The translations under genes were made by a program, and so were the position numbers. Below, in pieces: positions 51,755 through 62,483 of a stretch of DNA of 64,000 nt. The stretch's first letter is position 1. Every line of letters starts with the position of its first letter. The notes beneath the pieces are model-generated. The model had not been told where the DNA came from and ran no database searches. It worked only from the letters and a program-made list of their open reading frames with translations. This DNA is from Aliagarivorans taiwanensis DSM 22990. Lineage in GTDB: Bacteria > Pseudomonadota > Gammaproteobacteria > Enterobacterales > Celerinatantimonadaceae. The stretch spans positions 1 to 64,000 of the forward strand of contig NZ_AUBZ01000006.1 of assembly GCF_000429505.1 (NCBI RefSeq), read 5' to 3'.

Positions 51755-52038
51755 CGTTGTAGTGCGGCACATAGTCCTCTGGTGAGGCGGCAAAGCGCGC
51801 GGCTGACTCGGCCGAAGCGAAATACCAATCGGCCGCTTGCCAGCGCCCCTTGTGTTGTTTGCTGCCTTCTAGCGTATCGCCTGCGTAATAGCCGAGTGTG
51901 TCGTGGCCGCCAATGGCTTTTTCGCTTCAAAAACTGGTGGCGACTGGTTCGCTGGCCCAGCTAGCGGCGCTGAGGAAGAGCAGTGCGACTGGGATAGCTC
52001 TCATAGTGACACTCCCGATGCAATTCAAACGGTGGATG

Positions 52039-52066
52039 TAAAAAAGCCCATGCTAAAGCATGGGCT
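52039..52066 (-). terminator. Terminator after mscS
   Basis: AGCCCATGC (52045-52053) / GCATGGGCT (52058-52066) with a 4-base loop; on the minus strand T6 follows. Confidence 0.85.
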
Positions 52067-52089
52067 CGGCAGCTGCGCTTGCCAATCTG

Positions 52090-52920
52090 TTAGCTGGCAG
52101 CCTTGTCCAGATGCACATCCATCTGTGGGAAGGGGATCTCGATACCGGCGTTATCCAGCTCGTTCTTGATGTTTTCCATCAAGTCAAAATAGGTACCCCA
52201 GTAATCGGCGGTACGCACCCATGGGCGGACCACAAAGTTCACCGAGCTGTCGGCCAGCTCTACTACGCCCACGGTGATATCAGGGTCTTTCAATACTCGC
52301 TCGTCGGCTTCACACACCGCGCGCAGCACTTGCTTGGTTTTGGCCAAATCAGCGTTGTAGCCAACACCAATGACAAGGTCGATACGGCGTGTGTCTTTGG
52401 CGGAATAGTTGACGATGTTGCCGCCGAGTACCGATGAGTTAGGCACGACCACCAATTTATTATCGGGGGTGGTCAGCACGGTAGTGAAGATCTGCACCGA
52501 TTGCACGGCGCCAGAGGTTCCTGCGATCTCTACGAAATCGCCTGCCTTAAATGGGCGGAAGCCAATAATCAGTACGCCTGCAGCAAAGTTAGAGAGCGAG
52601 CCTTGCAGCGCTAAGCCAATCGCTAAACCAGCGGCACCGATGACAGCGACAAACGAGGCGGTTTGCACGCCCACCCTTGATAGGGCCGCGATGATCACGA
52701 AGGCGATAATGCCGTACTTCACCAATGAGGCGATGAAGTGGCTGATGGTGTTGTCCAGATTACGGGCATTGAGCAGCTTCTCTACGCCGCGGGCCAAAAT
52801 CCCTGCCACGATAAAACCGATGATGATGATAATCAGTGCGGCGGCAATGTTGACCAGATACTGAATGATTAATTCTTGGTTTTGTTCAATCCAAGAGCTA
52901 CCGGATCCAAATACGTCCAT
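52090..52920 (-). CDS. mscS: Small-conductance mechanosensitive channel, MscS family
   Basis: 276 residues from ATG 52920 (MDVFGSGSSWIEQNQELIIQ), preceded by GGAGAGCCCATAC; the frame to 52938 would start with TTG. Three TM helices, with the pore helix GAAGLAIGLALQGSLSNFAAGV matching the E. coli MscS Gly/Ala pattern. The beta domain contains VVVPNSSVLGGNIVNYS, and the end is IPFPQMDVHLDKAAS. It resembles E. coli MscS more closely than the copy at 31795. Confidence 0.93.
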   Translation of the reverse strand: MDVFGSGSSWIEQNQELIIQYLVNIAAALIIIIIGFIVAGILARGVEKLLNARNLDNTISHFIASLVKYGIIAFVIIAALSRVGVQTASFVAVIGAAGLAIGLALQGSLSNFAAGVLIIGFRPFKAGDFVEIAGTSGAVQSVQIFTTVLTTPDNKLVVVPNSSVLGGNIVNYSAKDTRRIDLVIGVGYNADLAKTKQVLRAVCEADERVLKDPDITVGVVELADSSVNFVVRPWVRTADYWGTYFDLMENIKNELDNAGIEIPFPQMDVHLDKAAS

Positions 52921-53005
52921 GTATGGGCTCTCCAACAAGTGAGGTTAAAAGTGAGTCGCGTTTTTAGCGCCTTTCTAATCTAGCAGCTTCCCTGCGGCTT
53001 TGCTG

Positions 53006-53029
53006 AAAAAAAGCCCTCATAAAGAGGGC
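53006..53029 (-). terminator. Terminator after slmA
   Basis: GCCCTC (53013-53018) / GAGGGC (53024-53029) with a 5-base loop; on the minus strand T7 follows (complement of A 53006-53012). Confidence 0.8.
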
Positions 53030-53034
53030 CTTAG

Positions 53035-53628
53035 TTAGCTTGCGCTCATCTGGCTTTCGAGGAACTGCCAGTGCACATCAAACTGTGCGGTGGGCTTGAG
53101 TTTGAACTCGCTGCGCACGTATTGGCTGACTCGGCCCTCGGTGTAGGCCAGCAGCAGGGTTGCGAGTGAGCCTTCTTCGATGTCGAAGGCCTCGCCTTCA
53201 CGTAGTTTGCGTTCGCGCAGTACCTGCTTAAGCTGCAGCTCGATCTTCTCGAACAGCACGCTAACGCGCGCCCGCAGGCGTTCGTGCTCACCCTGCAGCG
53301 CATCACCGGTGATGATGCGGCTCAGGCCTGGGTTGCGCTCACAAAAGCCCAAGATCAGCAGCAGAATGCTCTGGCAGCGCGCCAGGGTCTGCTTTTGCTC
53401 GTCTTGGATCAGGTTGATGCGTGATAGCAGTGCTTCTTCAATAAACTCGATAAGACCTTCGAACATCCGGGCCTTGCTTGGGAAATGGCGATAGAGCGCC
53501 GCTTCCGATACCCCTACCTGTTTGGCCAGGTTAGCGGTGGTAATGCGTTGACCGTGGTTGGATTCCAACATTTGGGCAAGCGCTTGCAAGATTTGTTCGC
53601 GGCGATTGGTTTTATTATTTCCCGCCAT
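53035..53628 (-). CDS. slmA: Nucleoid occlusion factor SlmA
   Basis: TetR-family DNA-binding protein that blocks FtsZ assembly over the chromosome. 197 residues with the N-terminal [55 protein letters not shown]. The C-terminal domain ends [13 protein letters not shown]. The length equals E. coli SlmA (198), and the position next to dut-coaBC is conserved. Confidence 0.96.
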   Translation of the reverse strand: MAGNNKTNRREQILQALAQMLESNHGQRITTANLAKQVGVSEAALYRHFPSKARMFEGLIEFIEEALLSRINLIQDEQKQTLARCQSILLLILGFCERNPGLSRIITGDALQGEHERLRARVSVLFEKIELQLKQVLRERKLREGEAFDIEEGSLATLLLAYTEGRVSQYVRSEFKLKPTAQFDVHWQFLESQMSAS

Positions 53629-53660
53629 AGTGCTGTATTTCCTTCTCTGCGCAGGTGGAA

Positions 53661-54116
53661 TTAGTGTTTACCGGTGTGGCCAAAGCCACCTTCACCGCGC
53701 TCAGAGTCGGCAAATTCCTCAACAATCTCGAATTGGGCTTGTACTACCGGTACAAACACCAGCTGGGCAATACGCTCACCGGGTTCGATGGTGAAGCTAT
53801 CTTGGCCGCGGTTCCAGCAAGAGACCATCAGCTGGCCTTGGTAGTCGGAATCAATAAGGCCCACTAGGTTGCCCAGTACGATGCCATGTTTATGGCCCAG
53901 GCCCGAGCGCGGCAGGATGGTGGCGGCCAGGCTTGGGTCGGCGATGTGGATGGACAAACCGGTCGGCAGCAGCTGGGTCTGGCCCGGCTCTAGGGTGACC
54001 GCTTCATCTAAACAAGCGCGCAGGTCCATGCCGGCAGAGCCGGGGGTGGCGTAGTCTGGCAAGGGGAATTCGTTGCCGATCCGCGCATCGAGGATCTTTA
54101 ATTCAATTTGCTTCAT
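53661..54116 (-). CDS. dut: dUTP diphosphatase
   Basis: Converts dUTP to dUMP, keeping uracil out of DNA. 151 residues with the five trimeric dUTPase motifs, including [12 protein letters not shown] (1), [15 protein letters not shown] (2), [11 protein letters not shown] (3), [11 protein letters not shown] (4) and the C-terminal [13 protein letters not shown] (5). The ATG overlaps the coaBC stop by 4 bases, so translation is coupled. Confidence 0.97.
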   Translation of the reverse strand: MKQIELKILDARIGNEFPLPDYATPGSAGMDLRACLDEAVTLEPGQTQLLPTGLSIHIADPSLAATILPRSGLGHKHGIVLGNLVGLIDSDYQGQLMVSCWNRGQDSFTIEPGERIAQLVFVPVVQAQFEIVEEFADSERGEGGFGHTGKH

Positions 54117-55348
54117 TGTGTTGGTTTCGTCTTTTGGTAGTGCTGTGCTACTAAGTTCATTAATTGCTCGGCCAGTTCAGTCTTGCTGCAGGGCGCGAGC
54201 TCCTTATTACCGTTATTCCAATAGACACTTAAGGCATTGTTATCGCTGTTAAAGCCTAAATCTGTGTTGGATACGTCGTTAGCGGCGATCATGTCCAAGT
54301 TTTTAGCTTTGAGCTTACCTAAAGCGTAATCCTTCACATTTTGGGTTTCGGCGGCAAAGCCGATGGTGAAGGGTTTGTTATCCAACGCCGCAACGCTGGC
54401 GACGATATCTGGATTCTTAGTCAGCGACAAATGGATATTGTCGCCACTCTTCTTAATCTTCTGCTCGGCCACTTCCGCCACGCGGTAATCGGCCACGGCT
54501 GCGCAGCTGATGAAGATATCGCATTGGGCGATCTCATTCATGCTCGCCTCGAGCATCTGCTGGGCGCTGGTGACAGAGGTGCGCTGTACCCCACTTGGGG
54601 TGGCCAGATTAACTGGGCCGCTAATCAACTCTACGTCGGCGCCCAACTGTTGCGCTGCTTGGGCCAGAGCAAAGCCCATCTTGCCGGAGCTGTGGTTGGA
54701 GATGTAGCGCACCGGGTCGATGGCCTCGCGGGTCGGGCCCGCGGTGATCTTAATACGGGTGCCTGCCAGTAGCTGGGGCTTTTGCTGACTCTCGAAGAAC
54801 TGGCTAACGGCTTCAACCACCGCCATCGGTTCGATCATCCGGCCCTTGCCAACATCGCCACAGGCTTGTTCGCCACTGGCTGGGCCCCACTGATGCACGC
54901 CACGCTTGGCCAGCAGTGCAAGGTTGTCTTGGGTGGCTGGCGCGCTGTACATCTGTTGATTCATTGCCGGCACGATGGCGATTGGGGCGTCGGTTGCCAG
55001 CAGTAAGGTGCTGACTAAATCGTCGGCCAGGCCATGGCTCAGCTTAGCGACGATATTGGCGGTAGCCGGGGCGACCACAATCAGATCGGGCCATTTAGCC
55101 AACTCGATATGGCTCATTGCGGCTTCGGCTTCGGGATCGATCAAGGCGCTGCTAACCGGTTCACCGGAGACAGCTTGCAATGTCAGTGGCGTGATAAAGC
55201 CCTGAGCATGTTGAGTCATCGCGACGCGTACCTCGATACCGCGGTCTTTTAATCGACGCACGATTTCCGGGGTTTTGTAGGCGGCAATGCCACCACTAAT
55301 CGCTAAAAGTACCTTGCGGGTTGCCTGCATATTCAGAAAGTTTCCCAT
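54113..55348 (-). CDS. coaBC: Bifunctional phosphopantothenoylcysteine decarboxylase/synthetase
   Basis: Two steps of coenzyme A synthesis. The N-terminal CoaC flavodoxin-like domain begins [20 protein letters not shown] and has [17 protein letters not shown]; the C-terminal CoaB domain begins near [20 protein letters not shown] and has [15 protein letters not shown]. 411 residues. An internal ATG (55330, MQATRKV) fits the family start better, but neither has a strong RBS. Divergent from radC. Confidence 0.95.
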   Translation of the reverse strand: MGNFLNMQATRKVLLAISGGIAAYKTPEIVRRLKDRGIEVRVAMTQHAQGFITPLTLQAVSGEPVSSALIDPEAEAAMSHIELAKWPDLIVVAPATANIVAKLSHGLADDLVSTLLLATDAPIAIVPAMNQQMYSAPATQDNLALLAKRGVHQWGPASGEQACGDVGKGRMIEPMAVVEAVSQFFESQQKPQLLAGTRIKITAGPTREAIDPVRYISNHSSGKMGFALAQAAQQLGADVELISGPVNLATPSGVQRTSVTSAQQMLEASMNEIAQCDIFISCAAVADYRVAEVAEQKIKKSGDNIHLSLTKNPDIVASVAALDNKPFTIGFAAETQNVKDYALGKLKAKNLDMIAANDVSNTDLGFNSDNNALSVYWNNGNKELAPCSKTELAEQLMNLVAQHYQKTKPTQ

Positions 55349-55515
55349 TGATCACAATGCGTTGCCAAGACTATCACAAATCCATAGCAGCGAATATTGC
55401 CGGATGCGAAACAGCCTAATGGCGTCTTTGTGATGGCAAGTAAGGACTGGCCAACTATGCTAACAACTCTAATGTGTTAATTGTCATTACAAGGGCAAAG
55501 TATGGCGATCAGGAT

Positions 55516-56190
55516 ATGGCGATAAAGCATTGGCCCAAGCAGCAGCGGCCGCGCGAAAAACTGTTAAGCCAAGGCGCTAAAGCACTTAGCGATGCCGAGC
55601 TGCTGGCGATATTCCTGCGCACCGGCATTCCCGGCTTGGATGCGGTGGCGTTGGCGCAGCATCTGTTAGAGCGTTTTGGCTCGCTGCGTGGGGTACTGAG
55701 TGCGCCGCTAGAGCGCTTCTGCCAAGAGCTTGGGCTGGGCGAGGCCAAGTTTGTGCAGCTGCAGGCCAGTATCGAGATGAGTCGCCGCTATCTGGAGCAG
55801 GAGATGCAGAATCTCTCCGTTTTAGATAGCGCCGATGCTGCACGAAACTACTTATCAATGGAATTAAGTGGCCAACAGAGGGAAGTATTTGCGATTCTGC
55901 TATTGGATAATCAGCACCGAGTGGTACAATTCGCGCCGCTCTTCTATGGAACGATAGATGCTGCCAGCGTATACCCGCGCGTGGTGGTGCAGCGAGTGCT
56001 TGAAGTCAATGCCGCCGCGGTCATATTGGCTCACAATCATCCCTCTGGGGTGGCGGAGCCGAGCCAGGCAGATCGACATTTAACCGATCGACTGATCAAT
56101 GCCCTCGCCTTGATAGATGTTAGGGTGCTTGATCATATCGTGGTTGGACATGGCGAAACGGTTTCCTTCGCCGAACGCGGGTGGATATGA
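55516..56190 (+). CDS. radC: RadC family JAB-domain protein
   Basis: 224 residues from ATG 55516 ([20 protein letters not shown]). The N-terminal helix-hairpin-helix-like UPF0758 part precedes the JAMM/MPN+ metalloprotease-like motif, [14 protein letters not shown] with upstream Glu in [16 protein letters not shown]. Cellular role unsettled. An alternative 14-codon-longer start at 55474 is less family-like. A 7-codon ORF with a good RBS (55502, MAIRIWR) precedes and overlaps the start in another frame. Confidence 0.93.
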   Translation: MAIKHWPKQQRPREKLLSQGAKALSDAELLAIFLRTGIPGLDAVALAQHLLERFGSLRGVLSAPLERFCQELGLGEAKFVQLQASIEMSRRYLEQEMQNLSVLDSADAARNYLSMELSGQQREVFAILLLDNQHRVVQFAPLFYGTIDAASVYPRVVVQRVLEVNAAAVILAHNHPSGVAEPSQADRHLTDRLINALALIDVRVLDHIVVGHGETVSFAERGWI

Positions 56191-56209
56191 TCATTTGTTC
56201 ACTTTTTAG

Positions 56210-56238
56210 TTGATCAACCGCGCCTTTTGCTGTATAAA
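56210..56238 (+). promoter_or_regulatory. Sigma-70 promoter of rpmB-rpmG
   Basis: -35 TTGATC (56210-56215), 17-base spacer, -10 TATAAA (56233-56238), 88 bases upstream of rpmB and beyond the radC stop. Confidence 0.6.
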
Positions 56239-56325
56239 ATGCGGCCTTTCTGTGTCGTCCCGGGCGACGGCCACACGGGGCGCTAACAGGTGCTCGAGCA
56301 GAAGTATTTTTTGGAGAAGACTGAC

Positions 56326-56562
56326 ATGTCTAGAGTATGCCAAGTAACTGGTAAAAAACCAGCCGTTGGTAACAACGTATCACACGCAAAAAACCGCACT
56401 CGTCGTCGTTTTTTGCCTAACCTTCAATCTCACCGTTTTTGGGTAGAGAGCGAAAAACGTTTCGTTAAACTACGTGTATCTACTAAAGGTATGCGTGTTA
56501 TCGATAAGAAAGGTATTGACGCTGTATTGGCTGAAATGCGCGCTCGCGGTGAAAAGGTATAA
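56326..56562 (+). CDS. rpmB: 50S ribosomal protein L28
   Basis: 78 residues from ATG 56326 ([20 protein letters not shown]), the usual length; it contains [31 protein letters not shown] precedes it. Codon use is strongly biased (CGT, GTT, AAA), as expected of a highly expressed gene. rpmG follows after 11 bases. Confidence 0.98.
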   Translation: MSRVCQVTGKKPAVGNNVSHAKNRTRRRFLPNLQSHRFWVESEKRFVKLRVSTKGMRVIDKKGIDAVLAEMRARGEKV

Positions 56563-56573
56563 GGGGCTAAAAA

Positions 56574-56741
56574 ATGGCTAAAGGTATTCGCGAAAAAATT
56601 CGTTTGAACTCATCAGCTGGTACTGGTCACTTCTATACCACTGACAAAAACAAACGTAACATGCCTGAGAAAATGGAGATCAAAAAGTTTGATCCTGTAG
56701 TTCGCAAGCACGTTATGTACAAAGAAGGCAAAATCAAATAA
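56574..56741 (+). CDS. rpmG: 50S ribosomal protein L33
   Basis: 55 residues: [20 protein letters not shown], then [20 protein letters not shown] and a C terminus YKEGKIK. This is the Cys-less (zinc-independent) form of L33. Preceded by AAGGGGC. Co-transcribed with rpmB and followed by a strong terminator. Confidence 0.98.
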   Translation: MAKGIREKIRLNSSAGTGHFYTTDKNKRNMPEKMEIKKFDPVVRKHVMYKEGKIK

Positions 56742-56763
56742 GATTTTTCCTGCTTTGAAAAAA

Positions 56764-56786
56764 CCCGGCTCTGGCCGGGTTTTTTT
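56764..56786 (+). terminator. Terminator after rpmG
   Basis: CCCGGC (56764-56769) / GCCGGG (56774-56779) with a 4-base loop, A6 before and T7 after. Confidence 0.9.
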
Positions 56787-56876
56787 ATGCCCCAATTGCG
56801 GCGGTGGCGGGCTCTGCGTATCATGATGCCACGTGCCAGTTCGATGTTTGGCACTTGCTGCAAATGGAGTTTTTAC

Positions 56877-57341
56877 ATGAAGTTAAGTCGACGCGCCTGG
56901 AATAACGTGATTATTCTGACTGTCGCGGCCATGATCCTCACCTTCCGCTTTTTCGAGCTACGCCCCGGCGAGCAACCCGTAGAGATCAGCGCTGGCCGCC
57001 TACTGCCTGAGGGGGCGGTGATTTTGCAGCTCAACCTTCCCGATCGCACTATCGAGCGCCACGGCACCGAGTGGCATGTTGAATCCACCCGCGATGCCAC
57101 TATCAACGCCAGCCCGATTACCACGATCGATGCGTGGATGCATGCCGAGCTGAAGCCGTGGGAGCAAGCAGTGGGCGGTGCGGCGCAAACCTCACAGGTT
57201 AGCGTGTATCTGGCCTCGCTCAGTGAGCCCTTGCAGCTCACCCTGTTTGAGCTGCCAGAGCGGCGGGTCATCTCCAACTGGCAAGGACAGTTACTCGAAC
57301 TTGACCCGGGCACCTATGAGCTGCTGTTCGCGCCACAATAA
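56877..57341 (+). CDS. Membrane-anchored protein upstream of mutM, unknown
   Basis: 154 residues from ATG 56877 ([20 protein letters not shown]), preceded by GGAGTTTTTAC. One N-terminal TM helix ([13 protein letters not shown]) followed by a beta-rich periplasmic-type domain ([20 protein letters not shown]). It lies 11 bases before mutM, so likely co-transcribed. No function known. Confidence 0.75.
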   Translation: MKLSRRAWNNVIILTVAAMILTFRFFELRPGEQPVEISAGRLLPEGAVILQLNLPDRTIERHGTEWHVESTRDATINASPITTIDAWMHAELKPWEQAVGGAAQTSQVSVYLASLSEPLQLTLFELPERRVISNWQGQLLELDPGTYELLFAPQ

Positions 57342-57352
57342 GGTTTATCGCT

Positions 57353-58165
57353 ATGCCTGAGTTACCCGAGGTAGAAACCAGCCGCCGCGGCATTGCCCCG
57401 CATATCGAAGGGCAAGTCATCGCCGCGATAGAGGTGCGCCAACCCAAGTTGCGCTGGCCAGTGCCCGAGCAGATCCAGCAATGTGTCGGCTGCGAGATTA
57501 TTAGCGTGCGCCGCCGCGCCAAGTATCTGCTGCTGGAGACTGCTGCTGGGCATATCGTGATTCACCTGGGGATGTCGGGGAGTCTGCGGGTACTGCCAAC
57601 AGACACCCCTGCGCAAAAGCACGACCACGTGGATATTGTGCTGCAAAGCGGCCAACTACTTAGGCTAAACGATCCGCGCCGTTTTGGCTGTGTGCTGCTC
57701 TGCGAGCTGCCGCTGGAAGCTTATCCACTGTTGGCCAATCTTGGCCCTGAGCCACTCTCTGAGGCCTTTAGCGCTAACTACTTAGTGGAGCAGGGGCAAA
57801 AGCGTAGCGTGGCCATCAAGCAGTTTGTGATGGACAACAAAGTGGTGGTGGGTGTGGGGAATATCTACGCCAATGAAGCGCTGTTTCGCAGCGGTATTCA
57901 CCCTAAGCGCTCCGCCAATAAGGTATCGGCGAAGCGCTTAACGGAGCTTACCGAGAACATAAAGCAGGTACTGGCCGAGGCGATTGAGCAAGGTGGCACC
58001 ACGCTTAAAGACTTCTCTAGCCCAGAGGGTAAACCCGGTTACTTTGTTCAGCAGTTGGATGTGTATGGGAGGGAAAACCAGCCCTGCCATAGCTGCGGTG
58101 GGCTGATTAAGGCCGAGCGGATCGGCCAGCGCAATACCTTTTTCTGCCCGCATTGTCAGCGCTAG
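57353..58165 (+). CDS. mutM: Formamidopyrimidine-DNA glycosylase
   Basis: Excises 8-oxoguanine and FaPy lesions. 270 residues starting [20 protein letters not shown] with the catalytic Pro1-Glu2. It also has the beta-clamp Lys region [10 protein letters not shown], the helix-two-turn-helix [21 protein letters not shown], and a C-terminal zinc finger [20 protein letters not shown] followed by CPHC. Confidence 0.98.
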   Translation: MPELPEVETSRRGIAPHIEGQVIAAIEVRQPKLRWPVPEQIQQCVGCEIISVRRRAKYLLLETAAGHIVIHLGMSGSLRVLPTDTPAQKHDHVDIVLQSGQLLRLNDPRRFGCVLLCELPLEAYPLLANLGPEPLSEAFSANYLVEQGQKRSVAIKQFVMDNKVVVGVGNIYANEALFRSGIHPKRSANKVSAKRLTELTENIKQVLAEAIEQGGTTLKDFSSPEGKPGYFVQQLDVYGRENQPCHSCGGLIKAERIGQRNTFFCPHCQR

Positions 58166-58177
58166 CGTTGTGCTCCT

Positions 58178-58663
<486 letters not shown>

Positions 58664-58814
58664 TTACTCATTTAGAAATCCATCAAGAAACCGATTATAA
58701 CCAGCCTGCTGAGTCAGTGGAAACCTTGCAAAAGTGCTGCTCTCATGGTGTTGGCTACCCCTGCATTTGGCGAGCAAATAGGGTTACAATACAAGGGCTT
58801 TTACGGAGGGTGAG

Positions 58815-59840
58815 ATGAACAAAGTACTGGTGGTTAGAAACGACAAGATTGGTGACTTTATGCTGGCATGGCCAAGCTTTGCGATGCTAAAGCAGAGTAT
58901 GCCCGAGACCGAAGTGACCGCACTGGTGCCCTCCTACACCGCGCCGCTTGCCGAGCTGTGCCCGTGGATTGATAAGGTTATCATCGACTGTGGCTCTTCT
59001 GCCAGCTCCGAGCGGCAAGCTAAGCTGCGCCGAGAGATCCGCCAGCAAAAATTTGATGGCTACTTGTGCCTGTTCTCTACCATGCGTAACGCCTGGCTGG
59101 GCTTCAGTGCGGGCATTAAGCGTCGCTGCGCACCGGCCACTAAAGCGGCGCAACTGCTTTTTAATCAACGCCTTAAGCAGCGCCGCTCGCAATCCCTTAA
59201 GCCCGAATCCGAGTACAACCTCGATCTGACCCGCTTCTTTTTAGAACGGCAGGGGGTTGAGGCTGCAACTGTTGCCGCGCCCTATCTGAGCTTTTCCGCT
59301 GAGCAGCTGGCAGCTCGCCGAGAGCGTGAGTTTGCGAATCAGCAGACTCGGCCCTTGGTGATGGTGCATATCGGCAGCGGCGGCTCGGCCAACAATCTAA
59401 GCTTCGAGCAGTACCAGAGTTTGATTGAGTGCCTGTCACAGCTATTGCCGCAGCGCTGTTTTGTGATTACCGCCGGCCCGGGTGAGCTGGTCGAAGCGCA
59501 AGAGATGGTCAGTGCCTTGGGCAAGCGCGATGTTTGTGCGCAGCTGTATTACTCCGAGCAGGGGCTGGATGTGTTCTGCGAGGTGCTCGCCTGCGCCGAG
59601 CTGTTTGTTGCTGGCTCCACTGGACCGCTGCATATCGCCGGTGCCTTGGACGTGCCCACCGTGGGCTTTTTCCCAAGTCGCCGTAGCGCTACGCCGCTTC
59701 GCTGGAAGCCGCTTAACCGCGAGGGCAATCATCTGGCCTTCACGCCGCCAGAAGGCGAGCTGACCCAAGAAGACATGAGCCTGATTAACGTTAGTGACGC
59801 GGCGGTGAAGATCCAGCTATGGATGAGTGAACGCGGCTAA
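58815..59840 (+). CDS. Glycosyltransferase family 9 (heptosyltransferase-type)
   Basis: 341 residues, start MNKVLVVRNDKIGDFMLAWP with the GT9 N-terminal pattern. The C-terminal half has VMVHIGSGGSANNLSFEQY and FVAGSTGPLHIAGALDVPTVGFFP, the ADP-heptose-binding region of the family. Acts in the inner core of LPS. Which residue it adds cannot be assigned. ATG 58815 follows ACGGAGGGTGAG. Confidence 0.9.
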   Translation: MNKVLVVRNDKIGDFMLAWPSFAMLKQSMPETEVTALVPSYTAPLAELCPWIDKVIIDCGSSASSERQAKLRREIRQQKFDGYLCLFSTMRNAWLGFSAGIKRRCAPATKAAQLLFNQRLKQRRSQSLKPESEYNLDLTRFFLERQGVEAATVAAPYLSFSAEQLAARREREFANQQTRPLVMVHIGSGGSANNLSFEQYQSLIECLSQLLPQRCFVITAGPGELVEAQEMVSALGKRDVCAQLYYSEQGLDVFCEVLACAELFVAGSTGPLHIAGALDVPTVGFFPSRRSATPLRWKPLNREGNHLAFTPPEGELTQEDMSLINVSDAAVKIQLWMSERG

Positions 59841-59850
59841 GCAAGCGCGC

Positions 59851-60621
59851 TTATTGGCTGCGGCTGTCGTTGTCGCGCACCCACAGATCGGCATACTTCA
59901 CAAAGGTGGAGTGGGCCGATAGCACTGAGATCAAAAAACCCTGTTTGCCATCGAGGAAGCCGCGTTTAAGCAGGTACATCTTGCAAAAACAGCCCACCGC
60001 ATGCAGCACGCCCTGACTCAATGAGCTCTTCTTTCCGCGCGCCTGACGCTGATCGGCCCAGGCCCGCGCGTATCCGGCAGATTTCACCAGATAGTGCTCC
60101 ATCGACTCGTAGGTATAGTGCAGCAGATCGCCCTTTAGCTTTTGAACCTGTTGCCCTTGAGGGATCTGCAGCTTTTCATGCACCAACGCATCGTCGTACT
60201 GAGTGAGCCCGGTGGGATGCAGGCGAATCACCCAATCAGGGTACCAGCCACAGTGCTCTAGAAAGCGGCCAAACACCCACGATTTACGTGCTATCTCGTA
60301 GATCGCTGATTGATCGGCTGCGATGGCTTGTTTAACGCTCTGGGCCAGCTGCGGACTGACTCGCTCATCGGCATCTAGCCACAGGCACCAGTCACAGCGA
60401 ACTTTTTGCTGGGCCAACTGGCGTTGGCGACCAAAGCCGGGCCACTCTGTGTTCTGATGAAATTCCGCCCCTGCCTGCTCGGCAATCTGCTGGCTGTTAT
60501 CGCTACTGCCCGAGTCAAACACCACCACTTGATCGGCAAAATCGACACTGGCGATACACTCGGCCAAGTTGTCGGCTTCATTTTTGGCAATGATGACCAC
60601 TGCCAAACTGGGATGACTCAT
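59851..60621 (-). CDS. Glycosyltransferase family 2, LPS core type
   Basis: 256 residues with an N-terminal GT-A domain: [39 protein letters not shown] and [12 protein letters not shown] (DxD). The C-terminal part carries [10 protein letters not shown] and [10 protein letters not shown]. Resembles WaaE/KdtX-type core glucosyltransferases. Its ATG overlaps the stop of the upstream GT9 gene by 4 bases, so the pair is translationally coupled. Confidence 0.88.
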   Translation of the reverse strand: MSHPSLAVVIIAKNEADNLAECIASVDFADQVVVFDSGSSDNSQQIAEQAGAEFHQNTEWPGFGRQRQLAQQKVRCDWCLWLDADERVSPQLAQSVKQAIAADQSAIYEIARKSWVFGRFLEHCGWYPDWVIRLHPTGLTQYDDALVHEKLQIPQGQQVQKLKGDLLHYTYESMEHYLVKSAGYARAWADQRQARGKKSSLSQGVLHAVGCFCKMYLLKRGFLDGKQGFLISVLSAHSTFVKYADLWVRDNDSRSQ

Positions 60622-61664
60622 AGCTGATGCTCTCGTTGAATTCGTTGAAACATGGCGATGACCTGATCGGCCTCAATGGCTTGCATCGCTTTAGGGTCTT
60701 TGACTCGGCTGCGCCAGCTTAGCTGATCCGCTGGGCGCTGATGTTGCGCTTCGATAAGTTGCTGCCACACGCTAACCACATACTCCTGACTGTAGTAGGG
60801 GCCGGTCCGCTTGGGGTTATGGTGAGCATACACCCCCAGCACCGGGGTGCCGACGGCTACGGCCATGTGGGCAGGGCCGGTGTCTGGCGATAGCAGCAGA
60901 TCGGCTGCTTGGATTAGCGCCCATAGCTGCTCTAAGCTGGTATGTCCGCACAGGTCGTTGAGCTGGCTTTGGCAGCGCTGATTTAGCTTGGCGCTTAAGG
61001 CCTTCTCTTTGGCGGAAGGGCTGCCAATCAGGCTTACCCTAAAGCCTTGCTCAAGCGCATACTCGGCCAGCTGTTGATAGCCGCCCAGCGTCCAGTTCTT
61101 GTAGTCTTTGCTAGCAGCTGGGCAGATTAGCAGATGCTTTCCCTCACCCAGCGCTTGCTTGGCCCATGTTGTGGCCTGTTCGCTTAAGGGCACGCACCAG
61201 CTTGGTGGTTTCGGTGTTAGGCCTAGCTGTGCCACGAATTGCATGAAGCCGTCTAGCACGTGCGGTGTGCTAGCGGCTTGGATCGCCTCGCTGGTAAACA
61301 GCCATTGGCCATCTTTGGCGCGGGCGCGATCGAAGCCAATACGTCGCTTCGCCGATATCATCAGGCTGCACAGGCTGGCTCGAAGCGCCGCCTGCATATG
61401 TAGCAGCACATCAAAACGGCGCCCTGCCAACTGCTTGCGTAAGGCGATTAAGCCGCGCCAGCCTTGGGATTTATCAAAGACAACGACTTCGATATCGTCG
61501 AAGATGGCCAGTAAACGTGCCTCGGCCTTGCCACACACCCAGGTGATCTTTGCCTTGGGAAACCCTTGTTGGATTTGCTGGACGGCTGCGAGCGCATTGC
61601 ATACGTCGCCAATCGCAGACAAGCGGAGTACGCAGATAGTGTTGGGTGAGGCGGTGTTATTCAT
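60618..61664 (-). CDS. Glycosyltransferase family 9 (heptosyltransferase-type)
   Basis: 348 residues starting [20 protein letters not shown] with the GT9 pattern [20 protein letters not shown], then [29 protein letters not shown] and [25 protein letters not shown]. Likely adds a heptose to the LPS inner core. First gene of a leftward pair with the GT2 gene; divergent from kdkA. Confidence 0.9.
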   Translation of the reverse strand: MNNTASPNTICVLRLSAIGDVCNALAAVQQIQQGFPKAKITWVCGKAEARLLAIFDDIEVVVFDKSQGWRGLIALRKQLAGRRFDVLLHMQAALRASLCSLMISAKRRIGFDRARAKDGQWLFTSEAIQAASTPHVLDGFMQFVAQLGLTPKPPSWCVPLSEQATTWAKQALGEGKHLLICPAASKDYKNWTLGGYQQLAEYALEQGFRVSLIGSPSAKEKALSAKLNQRCQSQLNDLCGHTSLEQLWALIQAADLLLSPDTGPAHMAVAVGTPVLGVYAHHNPKRTGPYYSQEYVVSVWQQLIEAQHQRPADQLSWRSRVKDPKAMQAIEADQVIAMFQRIQREHQL

Positions 61665-61751
61665 GGCGTCAGGCTAATCAGGTGTTGGCAGCATTATGCT
61701 TTTGCTAAGTGACGATGTAAAATTCCCGCGTCGATAACAATAAGTAGTGTC

Positions 61752-62483
61752 ATGCAGATAGAAAAACAACGACTGGATGATGGGTGGATGTTCTTCAACC
61801 CAGAGGTGTGGACAGAAGTGCAGGAGAGTTACTTCTATCCCCGTCATTGGCAGCAGAATCGAGCGGTGATTGGGCAGGCCTCTGGCCGGGGTACAACCCT
61901 GTTCTTTCGTTATCAGGATCGCGATTGTGTGTTACGTCACTATCATCGTGGTGGCATGGTGTCGCGTATTAGCGATGACCGCTACTTCTATCTGGGGCTC
62001 AGCCGCAGCCGGGTTTGGCGCGAGTTTAAGCTGCTGGCACAGATCCGCAGCTTGGGGCTGAAGGCACCTTTACCGATTGCGGCGCGGCTTAAGCGTCAGG
62101 GCTTTAGCTGTCGAGCTGACTTGATCACTGAGAAGATCGATAACGCGCGGGATATGGCCGATTTGCTCAGCCATAAACGCTTATTGCCCGAGGAGTGGGC
62201 GCGAATTGGCGAAACCATCGCACAATACCACCTTAATGGCATCTACCACGCTGATTTAAACCTGCGCAACATCATGTTGGACGACCAGCAGCAGGTGTGG
62301 CTAATCGACTGGGACAACGGCCGTAACCGCCGTCCTGCTAAATCCTGGCGTCAGGCTAACCTGGACCGTTTGCTGCGCTCCTTGGAAAAAGAGCAGAAGA
62401 ACAGCAGCCACTGCCATTGGCTGCGATCCGACTGGCAGTGTTTGATAGAGGGCTATCAAGCTTCATTCAAGCAAGGATTGTAG
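61752..62483 (+). CDS. kdkA: 3-deoxy-D-manno-octulosonic acid kinase
   Basis: Phosphorylates Kdo in Kdo-lipid A. 243 residues with the eukaryotic-like kinase loop IYHADLNLRNIMLDDQQQVW and metal-binding LIDWDNGRNR, plus the N-terminal VLRHYHRGGMVSRISDDRYF typical of KdkA. It overlaps the end of the convergent waaA gene by 21 bases. KdkA goes with organisms adding a single phosphorylated Kdo, which fits with the adjacent waaA. Confidence 0.95.
   Translation: MQIEKQRLDDGWMFFNPEVWTEVQESYFYPRHWQQNRAVIGQASGRGTTLFFRYQDRDCVLRHYHRGGMVSRISDDRYFYLGLSRSRVWREFKLLAQIRSLGLKAPLPIAARLKRQGFSCRADLITEKIDNARDMADLLSHKRLLPEEWARIGETIAQYHLNGIYHADLNLRNIMLDDQQQVWLIDWDNGRNRRPAKSWRQANLDRLLRSLEKEQKNSSHCHWLRSDWQCLIEGYQASFKQGL

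Larger units (their letters stand above)
51288..52004 (-). pseudogene. YHS-domain exported protein, disrupted
   Basis: From ATG 52004 the frame encodes a signal peptide (MRAIPVALLFLSAASWASEP) and then hits TGA at 51927-51929 (codon 26). Reading on gives AIGGHDTLGYYAGDTLEGSK, WYFASAESAARFAASPEDYV and HYNGQCAN, then a 250-bp MITE (51443-51692), then VATNGKVWEFFGDELYLFY to the TAG at 51288. Removing the MITE and one TA restores GEGLVATNGKVW in frame. The pattern is that of small exported YHS proteins of about 150 residues, possibly metal-related. Inactivated at least twice. Confidence 0.85.
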
